From Tenacibaculum mesophilum (GTDB taxonomy: Bacteria > Bacteroidota > Bacteroidia > Flavobacteriales > Flavobacteriaceae), in contig NZ_CP032544.1 of NCBI RefSeq assembly GCF_003867075.1, forward strand, positions 858,001 through 922,000: 64,000 bases of DNA, read 5' to 3'. Each line of letters starts with the position of its first letter. Within the stretch, counting starts at the first letter, position 1. The position numbers were made by a program, and so were the translations under genes. This document shows positions 32,860 through 41,813 of this stretch, in pieces. The notes under the pieces were generated by a model. The model worked only from the letters and a program-made list of their open reading frames with translations, had not been told where the DNA came from and did not search any database.

Positions 32860-33732
32860 ATGAATTTTACGCATTCTAAAACTGCTTTACCTAGTATTAA
32901 AATTCCTAAACCTGTCATCCTTTCAGCTAAGGTTTTGCAGTTTATATCTACTAATAAAGCAGCTAAACTTGGTACACGGCTTTTTACAACTCCTGTTAAC
33001 TTTCCTATTCCTAAGAGAGAAAAAGTAATGTTAGAGAGTGCTCAAAAGAAAACAATAAATGTACCATCTATTTCAAGAGATATTCAAGTATTATCATATG
33101 GTTATTCAACTAAAAAAGTATTATGGGTACATGGTTGGGCAGGAAGAAGCACTCAATTATATATGATTGCTGACAAACTATTAGAAAAAGGCTACATGGT
33201 TATTTCTTTTGACGGACCTGCGCATGGAAAGTCTACAGGAAAAACTACCGAAATGCCAGAGTTCTTAGAAACCATTACTGAACTCAACAAACAATTTGGA
33301 CCTTTTGATGCTGCTATAGGGCACTCGTTTGGCGGTGTATGCTTGTATAACGCTCTTTCAGAAAATTTTGCTGTAAACAAATTGGTTACTGTTGGGGCAG
33401 CTGATAAAATATCAGATGTTATTTTAAACTTTACTAAAAACTTACAAGTAAAACCAGTTATAGCTCATAAAATGAAACGCTTATTTGATAAAAAGTGGCA
33501 ACGAGATATTGATGTTCACTCCTCTAGCGTAAAAGCTAAAGATGTAAAAATACCTACTTTAGTTGTTCATGATTCATTTGATGGCGATGTTGATGTAAGT
33601 TGTGCAATAGCAATACGTCAAAACTTACAGAATGGAAAACTTTTAATTACGGAAGGCTTAGGACACACCAGAATTCTTCGTAACTCAAAAGTTGCTTCCA
33701 AAATTGTTGATTTTATAAGTAAAGAACCATGA
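32860..33732 (+). CDS. alpha/beta hydrolase
   Basis: A 290-residue cytosolic hydrolase. 'VLWVHGWAGRSTQLY' forms the oxyanion region, 'AIGHSFGGVCLYNAL' the nucleophile elbow (Ser156), 'VVHDSFDGDVDV' the acid and 'EGLGHTRILRN' the His. The catalytic triad is therefore complete. Substrate unknown. Its stop overlaps the start of msrB (ATGA), so the two are translationally coupled. Confidence 0.85.
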   Translation: MNFTHSKTALPSIKIPKPVILSAKVLQFISTNKAAKLGTRLFTTPVNFPIPKREKVMLESAQKKTINVPSISRDIQVLSYGYSTKKVLWVHGWAGRSTQLYMIADKLLEKGYMVISFDGPAHGKSTGKTTEMPEFLETITELNKQFGPFDAAIGHSFGGVCLYNALSENFAVNKLVTVGAADKISDVILNFTKNLQVKPVIAHKMKRLFDKKWQRDIDVHSSSVKAKDVKIPTLVVHDSFDGDVDVSCAIAIRQNLQNGKLLITEGLGHTRILRNSKVASKIVDFISKEP

Positions 33733-34196
33733 GAAAATTAGTTGTTTTATTCCTTTTAGCAATAACAGTTAGTACTACTGTAAATGCTCAAAACAAGAAA
33801 AAGTACGCGGTAAACAAAACCAACAGTGAGTGGAAAAAGTTATTAACTCCAAAACAGTACTATGTACTTAGAGAAGCGGGTACAGAACGTCCAAACTCAA
33901 GTCCTTTAAACTTTAACAAGAAAGAAGGAACCTATGTATGTGCAGCCTGTAAAACCCCACTATATAAATCTGAAAACAAATACGATTCAGGTAGTGGTTG
34001 GCCTTCTTTTGATAGAGCCATTAAAGGAAATGTAGAGCTTGATACAGATTATAAAGTAGGGTATGCTCGAACAGAATTAAAATGTAATACTTGTGGCGGA
34101 CATTTAGGACACTCTTTTAATGATGGACCTAAAAAAACTACTGGTAAACGTCACTGCATTAATGGAGTTGCTTTAGAGTTCATTCCTAATAAATAA
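33729..34196 (+). CDS. msrB: peptide-methionine (R)-S-oxide reductase, exported
   Basis: A 155-residue MsrB with a signal peptide 'MRKLVVLFLLAITVSTTVNAQ', so it repairs oxidised methionines outside the cytoplasm. 'YVCAACKTPLY' and 'LKCNTCGGHLGHSFNDGP' provide the two CxxC zinc sites, 'SGSGWPSFDRAI' is the substrate pocket, and 'RHCINGVAL' holds the catalytic Cys143. All key residues are present. Expression is coupled to the hydrolase gene by the 4-base overlap. Confidence 0.96.
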   Translation: MRKLVVLFLLAITVSTTVNAQNKKKYAVNKTNSEWKKLLTPKQYYVLREAGTERPNSSPLNFNKKEGTYVCAACKTPLYKSENKYDSGSGWPSFDRAIKGNVELDTDYKVGYARTELKCNTCGGHLGHSFNDGPKKTTGKRHCINGVALEFIPNK

Positions 34197-34209
34197 AATT
34201 GTAAATTAA

Positions 34210-34234
34210 GGCTGGTTTTAACCAGTCTTTTTTA
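34210..34234 (+). terminator. terminator after msrB
   Basis: GGCTGGTT (34210-34217) pairs with AACCAGTC (34220-34227) with one G-T pair, followed by TTTTTTTA. Confidence 0.75.
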
Positions 34235-34261
34235 TTAGCACCATCAAAGAATTTAATACCA

Positions 34262-34323
34262 GAGGCTTGCCTCAAAAATCAAGAACTTTTTTCCCGTAAA
34301 TGCCTCGTGAGCTTGCCCCGAGG
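34262..34323. repeat. palindromic intergenic repeat
   Basis: Two small hairpins: GAGGC-TT-GCCTC (34262-34273) and CCTCG (34303-34307)/CGAGG (34319-34323) with loop TGAGCTTGCCC. The form 'GCCTCG...GCTTGCC...CGAGGTAGTTTAC' looks like a dispersed flavobacterial intergenic repeat; GC content exceeds the surroundings. It lies in front of the DUF1572 gene and creates a spurious upstream GTG start. Confidence 0.55.
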
Positions 34324-34345
34324 TAGTTTACTAAAAAATTATACC

Positions 34346-34900
34346 ATGCAAAACTCTTATTTAGAAAGTGTAAAAAAACAAATAACCTACTATAAAAGTT
34401 TAGGCGATAAAACTTTTAATCAACTTACCCAAGAAGCGCTATTTTACCAATACAATCAAGAAAGCAACTCTATTGCGGTAATTGCAAAGCATATTGCGGG
34501 TAATATGTTATCTCGTTGGACTAACTTTTTTACTGAAGATGGAGAAAAATCGTGGAGAAATAGAGATGATGAGTTTATAAATACTTTTACAACCAAAGAA
34601 GAAATGATTGCCTATTGGGAAAAAGGTTGGGATTGTTTTTTAAACACTATTAACTCTTTAGAAGAAACTGATTTAGAAAAAATCATCTACATAAGAAACC
34701 AAGGGCATACAGTAACCGAAGCAATTAACCGTCAAATTTGCCATTATCCGTATCACATTGGGCAAATTGTATTTTTAGGCAAAATGCTACAAAACGAAAA
34801 ATGGGTATCGCTATCCATTCCTAAAAATGCTTCTAAAAACTTCAATCAACAAAAATTTAGTCAAGAGAAAAGTCGCAAACATTTTACGGATGATTTATAG
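34346..34900 (+). CDS. DUF1572 / DinB-like family protein
   Basis: A 184-residue protein when started at ATG 34346 ('MQNSYLESVKKQITYYKSLGDKTFNQL'); the frame reaches back 13 codons through a repeat element that should not be coding. The pattern of a His in 'AVIAKHIAGNMLSRW' and 'CHYPYHIGQIVFLGKML' (two His) fits the four-helix DinB/DUF1572 fold with a metal-binding His triad. These proteins are often linked to thiol-dependent metal enzymes; the activity here is not known. Confidence 0.8.
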   Translation: MQNSYLESVKKQITYYKSLGDKTFNQLTQEALFYQYNQESNSIAVIAKHIAGNMLSRWTNFFTEDGEKSWRNRDDEFINTFTTKEEMIAYWEKGWDCFLNTINSLEETDLEKIIYIRNQGHTVTEAINRQICHYPYHIGQIVFLGKMLQNEKWVSLSIPKNASKNFNQQKFSQEKSRKHFTDDL

Positions 34901-35013
34901 TATTTACTCCTCTTGTTACCAATACAAGAACTAAAAAAAGTGACTACTACTCTTACTAATTATTAAAAATCGGACACTTTTATACAATAATGCAGAAAAA
35001 ATCTACCAACAAA

Positions 35014-35046
35014 TTGCTAAAAACTAACAACTAATAACTAAATTTG
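35014..35046 (+). promoter_or_regulatory. promoter of ffh
   Basis: TTG at 35014-35016, 22-base spacer, TAAATTTG at 35039-35046, 25 bases before the ATG at 35072. Confidence 0.5.
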
Positions 35047-35071
35047 TGCCTCTAAAAAATGAAGCCGATAC

Positions 35072-36400
35072 ATGTTTAATAATTTAAGCGAAAAGTTAGA
35101 TAAGGCGTTACATACGCTGAAAGGACACGGAAAAATTACCGAAGTTAACGTTGCAGAAACTTTAAAAGAAGTTCGTAGAGCTTTATTAGATGCCGATGTT
35201 AACTTTAAAATAGCTAAGAATTTTACCAAAACAGTAAAAGAAAAAGCCTTAGGTCAAGACGTATTAACAACGTTAAACCCTGGGCAATTAATGGTAAAAT
35301 TGGTTAAAGATGAATTAACCGAATTAATGGGTGGTGATACCGTTGGTATTAACTTAGGTGGTTCACCTACTGTAATTTTAATGTCTGGTTTACAAGGTTC
35401 GGGTAAAACAACCTTTTCTGGTAAGCTAGCTAACTATCTTAAAACTAAGAAAACTAAACAAGTTTTATTAGTAGGATGTGACGTATATCGTCCTGCCGCA
35501 ATTAACCAGTTACGTGTTGTTGGAGAGCAAATCGGTGTTGAAGTATATGCTGAGGAAGGAAATCAAAATCCTGTAGAAATTTCTCAAAATGCTATTAAGC
35601 ATGCAAAAGCAAACGGTAAAAACGTGGTAATTATTGATACCGCGGGTCGTTTAGCTGTTGATGAGGAAATGATGACTGAAATTTCTAACATCCACAAAGC
35701 TGTAAGCCCACAAGAAACCTTATTTGTGGTAGACTCTATGACAGGGCAAGATGCTGTAAATACTGCCAAAGCCTTTAACGATGTATTAAATTTTGACGGA
35801 GTTGTTTTAACTAAGTTAGATGGTGATACTCGTGGTGGAGCTGCTTTATCTATTAAATCGGTAGTAGACAAGCCTATTAAATTTATAGGTACGGGTGAAA
35901 AAATGGATGCAATTGATGTATTCCACCCTAGTCGTATGGCTGATCGTATTTTAGGAATGGGAGACGTTGTTTCGTTAGTAGAGCGTGCCCAAGAACAATA
36001 CGATGAAGAAGAAGCTAGAAAATTACAAAAGAAGATTGCTAAAAATCAGTTTGGTTTTGATGATTTCTTAAATCAAATCAATCAGATCAAAAAGATGGGT
36101 AGCATGAAAGACTTAGTAGGTATGATTCCTGGTGCTGGTAAGGCTTTAAAAGATGTTGATATTGACGACGATGCTTTTAAAGGAATTGAAGCTATTATAC
36201 ACTCTATGACTCCTGAAGAAAGAAGTACTCCTTCTGTTATAAATGCGAGTCGTAAAAAACGAATTGCCAAAGGTTCCGGAACTTCGGTACAAGAAGTTAA
36301 CCAGTTGATGAAGCAATTCGACCAAATGAGCAAAATGATGAAGATGATGCAAGGTGGTGGCGGAAGAAAAATGATGCAAATGATGAAAGGCATGAGATAA
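35072..36400 (+). CDS. ffh: signal recognition particle protein
   Basis: A 442-residue SRP54/Ffh. N domain 1-95; G domain with P-loop 'GLQGSGKTTFSGKLA' (about 108-122), 'DVYRPAAINQLRVVGEQ', 'DTAGRLAVDEEMM' and 'TKLDGDTRGGAALS'; M domain from about 325 with a Met-rich finger and C-terminus 'QMSKMMKMMQGGGGRKMMQMM' that binds signal sequences and SRP RNA. It targets nascent membrane proteins to FtsY and the translocon. Ends with a strong terminator. No 4.5S RNA gene was seen in the window. Confidence 0.98.
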   Translation: MFNNLSEKLDKALHTLKGHGKITEVNVAETLKEVRRALLDADVNFKIAKNFTKTVKEKALGQDVLTTLNPGQLMVKLVKDELTELMGGDTVGINLGGSPTVILMSGLQGSGKTTFSGKLANYLKTKKTKQVLLVGCDVYRPAAINQLRVVGEQIGVEVYAEEGNQNPVEISQNAIKHAKANGKNVVIIDTAGRLAVDEEMMTEISNIHKAVSPQETLFVVDSMTGQDAVNTAKAFNDVLNFDGVVLTKLDGDTRGGAALSIKSVVDKPIKFIGTGEKMDAIDVFHPSRMADRILGMGDVVSLVERAQEQYDEEEARKLQKKIAKNQFGFDDFLNQINQIKKMGSMKDLVGMIPGAGKALKDVDIDDDAFKGIEAIIHSMTPEERSTPSVINASRKKRIAKGSGTSVQEVNQLMKQFDQMSKMMKMMQGGGGRKMMQMMKGMR

Positions 36401-36403
36401 TGT

Positions 36404-36435
36404 AAAAAAAGATAGGCTTCTGCCTGTCTTTTTTT
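36404..36435 (+). terminator. terminator of ffh
   Basis: AAAAAAAGA (36404-36412) and AGGC pair with GCCT and TCTTTTTTT (36427-36435), with a single mismatch in the stem. Confidence 0.88.
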
Positions 36436-36553
36436 ATTTAGTTTACAGTACCAAAGTAAACAGTATTCAGTAAGCTGTATTTATGAGTTTTAAAACTATT
36501 AAGTTCTTTCTATGTTATGTCGAGTGATTTTTCTGACTAAAAGGAAGATAAAT

Positions 36554-36610
36554 TGTATCGAGACACTTGGAACTAGTTCTCGATACATCTCCCTCCGGTC
36601 GATACTCGAA
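36554..36610. repeat. flavobacterial intergenic palindromic repeat
   Basis: TGTATCGAGA (36554-36563) and TCTCGATACA (36578-36587) form a perfect 10-bp stem around a 14-base loop, followed by a related 'CGGTCGATACTCGAACTGACA'-type segment in 36596-36616. It is GC-richer than its surroundings. The 425-base gap between ffh and folD contains this element and otherwise AT-rich DNA with no gene. Confidence 0.6.
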
Positions 36611-36825
36611 CTGACATATAGTATTTAAACTTAATTTATGATTAAAAAATAATACTTCTACTGAAGTAACTTTTAAAATATTACTATTAAAAACAAAAGC
36701 AAAGAAGTTGGGAAACTAATCAATTATATGATTAAAAATCCTGATAAATTTGGAATATAACAACACAACAATTACAACACAACAACTGTATACTGAAGAC
36801 AGTATACTGAAAACTTAACAAGACT

Positions 36826-37710
36826 ATGATTTTACTAGACGGTAAAAAGACATCAGCAGACATTAAAGAAGAAATTGCTTTAGAAGTAGCAGCATTAAAA
36901 GCAAACGATAAAAAAACACCGCATTTAGCAGCGATTATCGTAGGTAATGACGGAGCTAGTTTAACCTATGTAAATGCAAAAGTAAAAGCTTGCGAACGTG
37001 TAGGTTTTGAATCTACTTTACTTCGTCTTCCTGAAGATACTACTGAAGAAGAACTATTAAACGAAATTGCTATTTTAAATATAGATAATGATATTGATGG
37101 TTTTATAGTACAATTACCCCTACCCGATCATATTGACGAACAAAAGGTATTAATGGCTATAAACCCTGATAAAGACGTAGACGGTTTTCACCCTATGAAT
37201 GTTGGTAAGTTAGCCTTAAATTTACCTACGTATATTTCTGCAACTCCTTTCGGAATTTTAGAATTGTTAGACCGTTATAATATTGAAACCTCTGGTAAAG
37301 ATGTTGTAGTTATTGGTCGTAGTCATATTGTAGGAAGCCCTATGAGTATTTTACTATCTCAAAAAAGAAAAGTAGGAAATGCAACGGTTACCCTTACGCA
37401 TAGTAGAACAAAAAACTTAAAAGAGGTTACTAAAAGAGCAGATATTATTATAGCTGCTATTGGTATTCCTGAATTTTTAAAAGGTGACATGGTAAAAGAC
37501 GATGTAGTAATTATTGATGTAGGAATTACTCGTGTTGCTGATCCTTCTAAGAAAAGAGGATTTAGATTAGTAGGTGATGTTGCTTTTAACGAAGTAAAAG
37601 AAAAAGCATCTCATATTACACCTGTACCTGGTGGTGTAGGTCCTATGACAATTGCTATGCTCTTAAAAAATACTTTATTAGCTTGTGAGCGTAGACAAGA
37701 AGAGTGTTAA
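36826..37710 (+). CDS. folD: methylenetetrahydrofolate dehydrogenase / cyclohydrolase
   Basis: A 294-residue bifunctional FolD that interconverts methylene-, methenyl- and formyl-tetrahydrofolate using NADP. '[15 protein letters not shown]' carries the catalytic Lys, '[12 protein letters not shown]' and '[15 protein letters not shown]' the substrate site, '[18 protein letters not shown]' the Rossmann loop, and '[21 protein letters not shown]' the C-terminal signature. Full length and intact. It is a core gene that marks the left side of a later insertion: its terminator is duplicated 2.3 kb downstream. Confidence 0.98.
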   Translation: MILLDGKKTSADIKEEIALEVAALKANDKKTPHLAAIIVGNDGASLTYVNAKVKACERVGFESTLLRLPEDTTEEELLNEIAILNIDNDIDGFIVQLPLPDHIDEQKVLMAINPDKDVDGFHPMNVGKLALNLPTYISATPFGILELLDRYNIETSGKDVVVIGRSHIVGSPMSILLSQKRKVGNATVTLTHSRTKNLKEVTKRADIIIAAIGIPEFLKGDMVKDDVVIIDVGITRVADPSKKRGFRLVGDVAFNEVKEKASHITPVPGGVGPMTIAMLLKNTLLACERRQEEC

Positions 37711-37736
37711 TACACACAGCTTAGTATAATAATATA

Positions 37737-37782
37737 AAAGACTGCCCTTAGGCAGTCTTTTTTTATAGAAAACAGTTTATAC
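37737..37782 (+). terminator. terminator of folD plus copy 1 of a flanking direct repeat
   Basis: AAAAGACTGCC (37737-37747) pairs with GGCAGTCTTTT (37751-37761). The following 21 bases (37762-37782) are identical to 40072-40092, so this terminator and its tail form the left copy of a direct repeat around the next three genes. Confidence 0.9.
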
Positions 37783-37935
37783 ATTTCTCTTACTCTGCTA
37801 TTAATTACCTTTTTATTATATTAGCTAGCACTAATTAAAAAATTGCAATAATTACGTTTACACTTCCTTTTTAGGATATATAAAGACACTAAAAGTGTTT
37901 ATAAAAAGTTACCTTTAATATGAAAACAAGAAAAA

Positions 37936-38850
37936 ATGAATGTAATTCAAAACTTTAAGCAAGATATAAAATCAAGTTTATTTTTTAGTTCTTCAGGAAG
38001 TGAATTGAAAAGTCAATTATTATTATTACAGAACAGACTAGACAGTTATGTGAGTTCTTATTTTGATGACAAAACTAACCCAATAAGCAAGGAAAAGTTA
38101 AGAGAGCTTAAAAAGCGTGTTAAAGAAAAAATAGATACTTTAAATACCCAACTTGAAAAAGCAAGAGGAGCTGCAAAAAAAGATTTAATAGCTAGAATTA
38201 AAGAGTTGAAAGAGGCTTTAAAAGAAATTAAAGTTATTCAAAATTCGGAAACCGAATACAATTTTAAGATTAGTAATAAACCAAAGTTTACTTATGAAAA
38301 CACTTCAAATAAAGGAACTGTGTTTTATAATGGAACATTAGGTAGTTTGTTAAATGAATTAAAACACGCTTTTCAATTTGAAACAGGTAAAATAGACTTT
38401 ATTAAAGTAAATGGAGTTCCTGAAAATCTTCCTGGTGTTTTATACGATTTAGGCGATGAATTAGAGACTTACAAAAGACAATATGCATATGATGGTATAT
38501 TAAAACTTCGAATTGTTATGACTGAGACAGAAATGTTAAACCAAATTAAAACAGGTAAAATAAAAAAAGGATTAGGTTTAGGTGGGCTAGAAATAAAACA
38601 AATGAAAAAAATTACAGCGAGTGTAATTGTTAAAATTGAAGATACTCTTGGTAGTGGTTCTTTATACAATACAATATCAAAAAAGAGTTTAGATATTCAC
38701 TCAACGCTTGGAGAGATTAAAAAGGGTAACAAACATCGAAGTAACTTTATTCAAGGGTTAGGTATAGATAAACAAGATAAAAGAAAACCATATATAGATT
38801 TTATAAAAGTATTTATTGAAACTAATCCATTTATTTATGTTAAGTACTAA
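37936..38850 (+). CDS. uncharacterised protein with zincin-like motif lacking the first His
   Basis: A 304-residue protein without a signal peptide. Residues 48-105 form a Lys/Glu-rich coiled coil. The C-terminal half has 'GTLGSLLNELKHAFQFETGKIDF' (N140-E141-L-K-H144) and then 'LYDLGDELETYKRQYAYDG'. This resembles the toxin-like metallopeptidase pattern (HExxH, followed by a 'YD..DE.EAY+RQYAFDG' segment) seen at the ends of polymorphic toxins, but the first zinc His is Asn here. It could be an inactive or diverged toxin domain. The next gene overlaps its end. The family call is tentative. Confidence 0.6.
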   Translation: MNVIQNFKQDIKSSLFFSSSGSELKSQLLLLQNRLDSYVSSYFDDKTNPISKEKLRELKKRVKEKIDTLNTQLEKARGAAKKDLIARIKELKEALKEIKVIQNSETEYNFKISNKPKFTYENTSNKGTVFYNGTLGSLLNELKHAFQFETGKIDFIKVNGVPENLPGVLYDLGDELETYKRQYAYDGILKLRIVMTETEMLNQIKTGKIKKGLGLGGLEIKQMKKITASVIVKIEDTLGSGSLYNTISKKSLDIHSTLGEIKKGNKHRSNFIQGLGIDKQDKRKPYIDFIKVFIETNPFIYVKY

Positions 38851-39442
38851 AACTTTTATCAGCATATTTTTTCTTTCTTATTTTTGTTTTATACCGCAAC
38901 CTTTTCCTGAAGGCACTACTTATATTACACCTTCATTTAAATCAATTCCTAAACATTCAGTTGATATTCAAAAAAACAATATCATCATAACCATATTTTC
39001 AAAAGATATGTTCTATCGTGGAAATGAAATAAAATTTAAAAGTGAAATAAAAGGAGATACAATTTACATTCTCAATAAAATTAAGAATAGTAAGAAAAAC
39101 GATGGAATTAAAATTAATAATGAAAAACTTATATCTTTTTTTACAAACACTCGTTTTTTTATAAAGTCAAAAAACACTTTAATTCATACTGAAAGTAATA
39201 GACCTTATTTTAATAAAAAGTTAGTAGATAGCACCTTAAGTAACCAAACAGTATATAGCATAAATGGTAAAATACTAATGTCTACTAAAGATTCTTCTGT
39301 ATTAAATCCAATATTAAATGAAAAGAAGTTTAAAATAAAAACCTTGGAGGTAATAAAGCCTGAAAACGCTATAAAAACTTACGGACTATTTGGCTTTAAA
39401 GGTATTATAAAAATAAAGGGAAAGTTTAAAAAATGTAAATAA
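38837..39442 (+). CDS. small exported protein of unknown function
   Basis: A 201-residue protein when started at ATG 38837, which gives a signal peptide 'MLSTKTFISIFFLSYFCFIPQ'. The start overlaps the preceding gene by 14 bases, suggesting coupled translation. The mature protein is Lys/Asn/Ile-rich with 'SIPKHSVDIQKNNIIITIFSKDMFYRG' and ends 'GLFGFKGIIKIKGKFKKCK'. I recognise no family. Its place next to a toxin-like gene makes an immunity or accessory role possible, but nothing in the sequence proves it. Confidence 0.5.
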   Translation: MLSTKTFISIFFLSYFCFIPQPFPEGTTYITPSFKSIPKHSVDIQKNNIIITIFSKDMFYRGNEIKFKSEIKGDTIYILNKIKNSKKNDGIKINNEKLISFFTNTRFFIKSKNTLIHTESNRPYFNKKLVDSTLSNQTVYSINGKILMSTKDSSVLNPILNEKKFKIKTLEVIKPENAIKTYGLFGFKGIIKIKGKFKKCK

Positions 39443-39521
39443 AACACTGAAAGTGCTTATGTAAACAAGTTGCTTTAATTTAAATAAAAACTATGGAGTT
39501 AACTTAAACTTATATTTATAA

Positions 39522-39968
39522 ATGAGTAATAAAATAAAATTTTACATATTAAGTTCAATTATAAACTTTCTGCTAATATTCTTTGCAGTCATTGTATCTG
39601 GTTTAATTACCGAAGAATATTTAGTTTCTGGTATGTTTGTTACTCAAAAAAATGGAGGTGCAGACTTTTTGTTCTTAAGAAGAATATATATGTTTTCAGC
39701 TTTTTTGTTTCCTTTTTTAATTTATATAATTAAGAATTACAAATACCATGGTCTTGTTATTTTTATAATTAGTTTAATAGTAGTTTTTTCTAGACAATTA
39801 GTTTATTATTATCAACTACCTAACGAGTACTACTCTATACCAAGAAGTTTTAAAGAAACTATTTTACTTATACTTTCTACATCTGTAATCGTGCATTTTT
39901 CGCAAATGATAATTGGCAAAAAACTCTTACCAACATTATATAAAGCTTATAAAGGTAAATTCTCCTAA
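39522..39968 (+). CDS. small four-helix membrane protein
   Basis: A 148-residue protein with four hydrophobic segments (about 7-27, 47-63, 73-93, 108-128). No motif known to me. A 35-40 base sequence upstream (39443-39478, 'ACTGAAAGTGCTTATGTAAAC') resembles the one upstream of the 37936 gene (37884-37919), so both may share promoter-type elements. It is the last gene of the module bounded by the duplicated folD terminator. Confidence 0.5.
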   Translation: MSNKIKFYILSSIINFLLIFFAVIVSGLITEEYLVSGMFVTQKNGGADFLFLRRIYMFSAFLFPFLIYIIKNYKYHGLVIFIISLIVVFSRQLVYYYQLPNEYYSIPRSFKETILLILSTSVIVHFSQMIIGKKLLPTLYKAYKGKFS

Positions 39969-40043
39969 TCGGAAAACCACGCCTTTTTATTGGCTTGTGA
40001 ACCTAGATAAGAAAAGGTGTAATAACAACTTCATATATAATTG

Positions 40044-40092
40044 AAAAGACTGCTTTTAAAGACAGTCTATATTTATAGAAAACAGTTTATAC
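40044..40092 (+). repeat. copy 2 of the folD-terminator direct repeat
   Basis: AAAAGACTG...CAGTCT plus 21 bases identical to 37762-37782. The hairpin is degenerate here (AAAAGACTGCTTTTAAAGACAGTC), so the terminator function is weakened. The rest of 39969-40213 holds no gene. Confidence 0.8.
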
Positions 40093-40213
40093 GCCCATTT
40101 TCACCTTCTATTAAAAACATCCTACCCTCTCTAACACATTTCATTCTCCTCATACCACACAAAATAAAAAGAGATTACCTTTACCCCAATGCGAAAATAA
40201 TCTGAATTAAAAG

Positions 40214-40256
40214 TTGTATAACTAAATTGTTTTTCTAAATTTGGACAATATTTGTC
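40214..40256 (+). promoter_or_regulatory. promoter and palindromic operator of the restriction-modification operon
   Basis: Promoter: TTG at 40214-40216, 19-base spacer, TAAATTTG at 40236-40243. Directly after it is the palindrome GACAA-TAT-TTGTC (40244-40256), overlapping the expected start of transcription, with a partial repeat 'ACAATTTTGACC' (40261-40272) next to the ATG. This is the right place for binding by the XRE controller encoded first in the operon, so auto-repression is predicted. Confidence 0.6.
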
Positions 40257-40273
40257 TAAAACAATTTTGACCA

Positions 40274-40582
40274 ATGAAAACATTAGGCGACACTTTAAAA
40301 TGCGCTAGAGAGGAAAAAGAATTGATACTTCGAAAAGTTGCTGCTGAAGTGGATATTGACCAATCCTTGATAAGCAAATTTGAGAAAAATGAAAGAAAGC
40401 CAACAATGGAGCAACTCATTAGACTTGCTAAATTTTATGGACTTTCTGAAAGTGAGTTAATCATTAATTGGTATTCAGAAAAAATTGCGGATGAATTAAA
40501 ATATACAGAATCTACTTCTGAAATTCTAAAAGTAGCAGAAGAGAAAATCAAATATTATAAAACCCAAGTAAATGGAAAGTGA
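40274..40582 (+). CDS. XRE-family controller of the R-M operon
   Basis: A 102-residue protein with a helix-turn-helix: 'TLGDTLKCAREEKELILRKVAAEVDIDQSLISKFEKNERKPTMEQLIRLAKFYGL' (residues 2-57), typical XRE. It begins the operon and overlaps the methylase gene by 11 bases. Small XRE proteins in this position act as control (C-protein-like) regulators that time methylase and nuclease expression. The C-terminal 45 residues form a helix that probably helps dimerise. The operator candidate lies just upstream. Confidence 0.85.
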   Translation: MKTLGDTLKCAREEKELILRKVAAEVDIDQSLISKFEKNERKPTMEQLIRLAKFYGLSESELIINWYSEKIADELKYTESTSEILKVAEEKIKYYKTQVNGK

Positions 40583-41813
40583 GACATTAAAAGTAGCTGA
40601 ATTGTTCGCAGGAGTCGGTGGTTTCCGCCTTGGACTTGAAAAGAGTAACTATAAAGTTGTTTGGAGTAATCAATGGGAACCTTCAACAAAAATGCAACAC
40701 GCTTCACTAGTTTATGAAGCAAGGTTTGGTAAAGAAAACCATTCAAATCAAGATATTGCAACTGTTTCAACAAACGAAATTCCAGATCATGATTTACTTT
40801 GTGGTGGGTTTCCTTGCCAAGATTATTCTGTTGCAACAACATTGCATAATTCAAAAGGATTAAAAGGTAAAAAAGGAGTTCTTTGGTGGTCTATTCACCG
40901 AATTTTAGAAGAAAAAAAGAACAAGCCAAAATATCTATTTTTAGAAAATGTAGATAGACTTTTAAAATCACCTGCTAAACAAAGAGGACGTGATTTTGCG
41001 GTTATGTTGCAAAGTTTAAATGAACTAGGATATGCAGTAGAATGGAGAGTAATCAATGCAGCTGAATATGGAATGCCACAAAGAAGACGAAGGGTTTTCT
41101 TTATTGGTTATCATAAGTCTACAGAAATATATAAAAGGCTTCAAAAAGCAGAGAAAATCGATTGGTTAACAAAGGAAGGAACAATTGCAAATGCTTTTCC
41201 TGTTAACAACACAAATTCAATTCAAGAAATTGAACTGAAAGGAGATTTAGTTGAAATAACAAATAATTTTAACAAAAACGGAAAGCTCTCTCCTTTTCAA
41301 AATACAGGTTTACTTGTAAATGGTAAAGTCTTCACTACTAAGACAGAGCCAAATTATGATGGTGAAAGAACTGTTTTAGGAGATATCCTACAAAACGGAG
41401 AAGTAACATCTGAATTTTTCATTAACGAAAATGATAAACCAAAATGGGAATATCTAAAAGGTGCTAAAAAAGAAAAAAGAACAACTAAAGACGGGTTTGA
41501 ATACAATTATAGTGAAGGAGGAATGATTTATCCAGACGCTCTTGATAATGCTTCAAGAACAATAATTACAGGAGAAGGCGGAAAATCACCTTCAAGGTTT
41601 AAACACGTAGTTGTATCTGACAGAGGTTTAAGAAGATTGACACCTGTTGAATTGGAAAGACTAAATATGTTTCCAGATAATCACACCAAACTTGAAGGAA
41701 TTACAGATACAAAACGAGCTTTTTTTATGGGAAACGCTTTAGTTGTTGGTGTAATTGAAAAAATAGGAGAAGAACTTTACAAGCAAATTAATCAACATAG
41801 TTATGCTGAATAG
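40572..41813 (+). CDS. DNA (cytosine-5) methyltransferase of a Type II R-M system
   Basis: A 413-residue C5 methyltransferase. Motif I 'LFAGVGGFRLGLE' (11-23), motif IV 'GGFPCQDYSVA' (catalytic Cys82), motif VI 'FLENVDRLL' (Glu125-Asn126-Val127), motif VIII 'QRRRRVFFIGY', a target-recognition region (about 190-330) and motif X 'GNALVVGVIEKIGE'. Because the partner nuclease is Sau3AI/MutH-like, the likely site is GATC with the C methylated (as in M.Sau3AI), which is inference. It overlaps both neighbours by 11 bases. Confidence 0.93.
   Translation: MESETLKVAELFAGVGGFRLGLEKSNYKVVWSNQWEPSTKMQHASLVYEARFGKENHSNQDIATVSTNEIPDHDLLCGGFPCQDYSVATTLHNSKGLKGKKGVLWWSIHRILEEKKNKPKYLFLENVDRLLKSPAKQRGRDFAVMLQSLNELGYAVEWRVINAAEYGMPQRRRRVFFIGYHKSTEIYKRLQKAEKIDWLTKEGTIANAFPVNNTNSIQEIELKGDLVEITNNFNKNGKLSPFQNTGLLVNGKVFTTKTEPNYDGERTVLGDILQNGEVTSEFFINENDKPKWEYLKGAKKEKRTTKDGFEYNYSEGGMIYPDALDNASRTIITGEGGKSPSRFKHVVVSDRGLRRLTPVELERLNMFPDNHTKLEGITDTKRAFFMGNALVVGVIEKIGEELYKQINQHSYAE

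Noticed and set aside
34307-34345. GTG-started longer form of the DUF1572 protein
   Set aside because: The extension is encoded by an intergenic palindromic repeat and contains no conserved residues; ATG 34346 fits the family.
36401-36825. Possible small gene or RNA between ffh and folD
   Set aside because: Only an intergenic palindromic repeat and AT-rich DNA are visible; no coding frame or tRNA-like fold was found.
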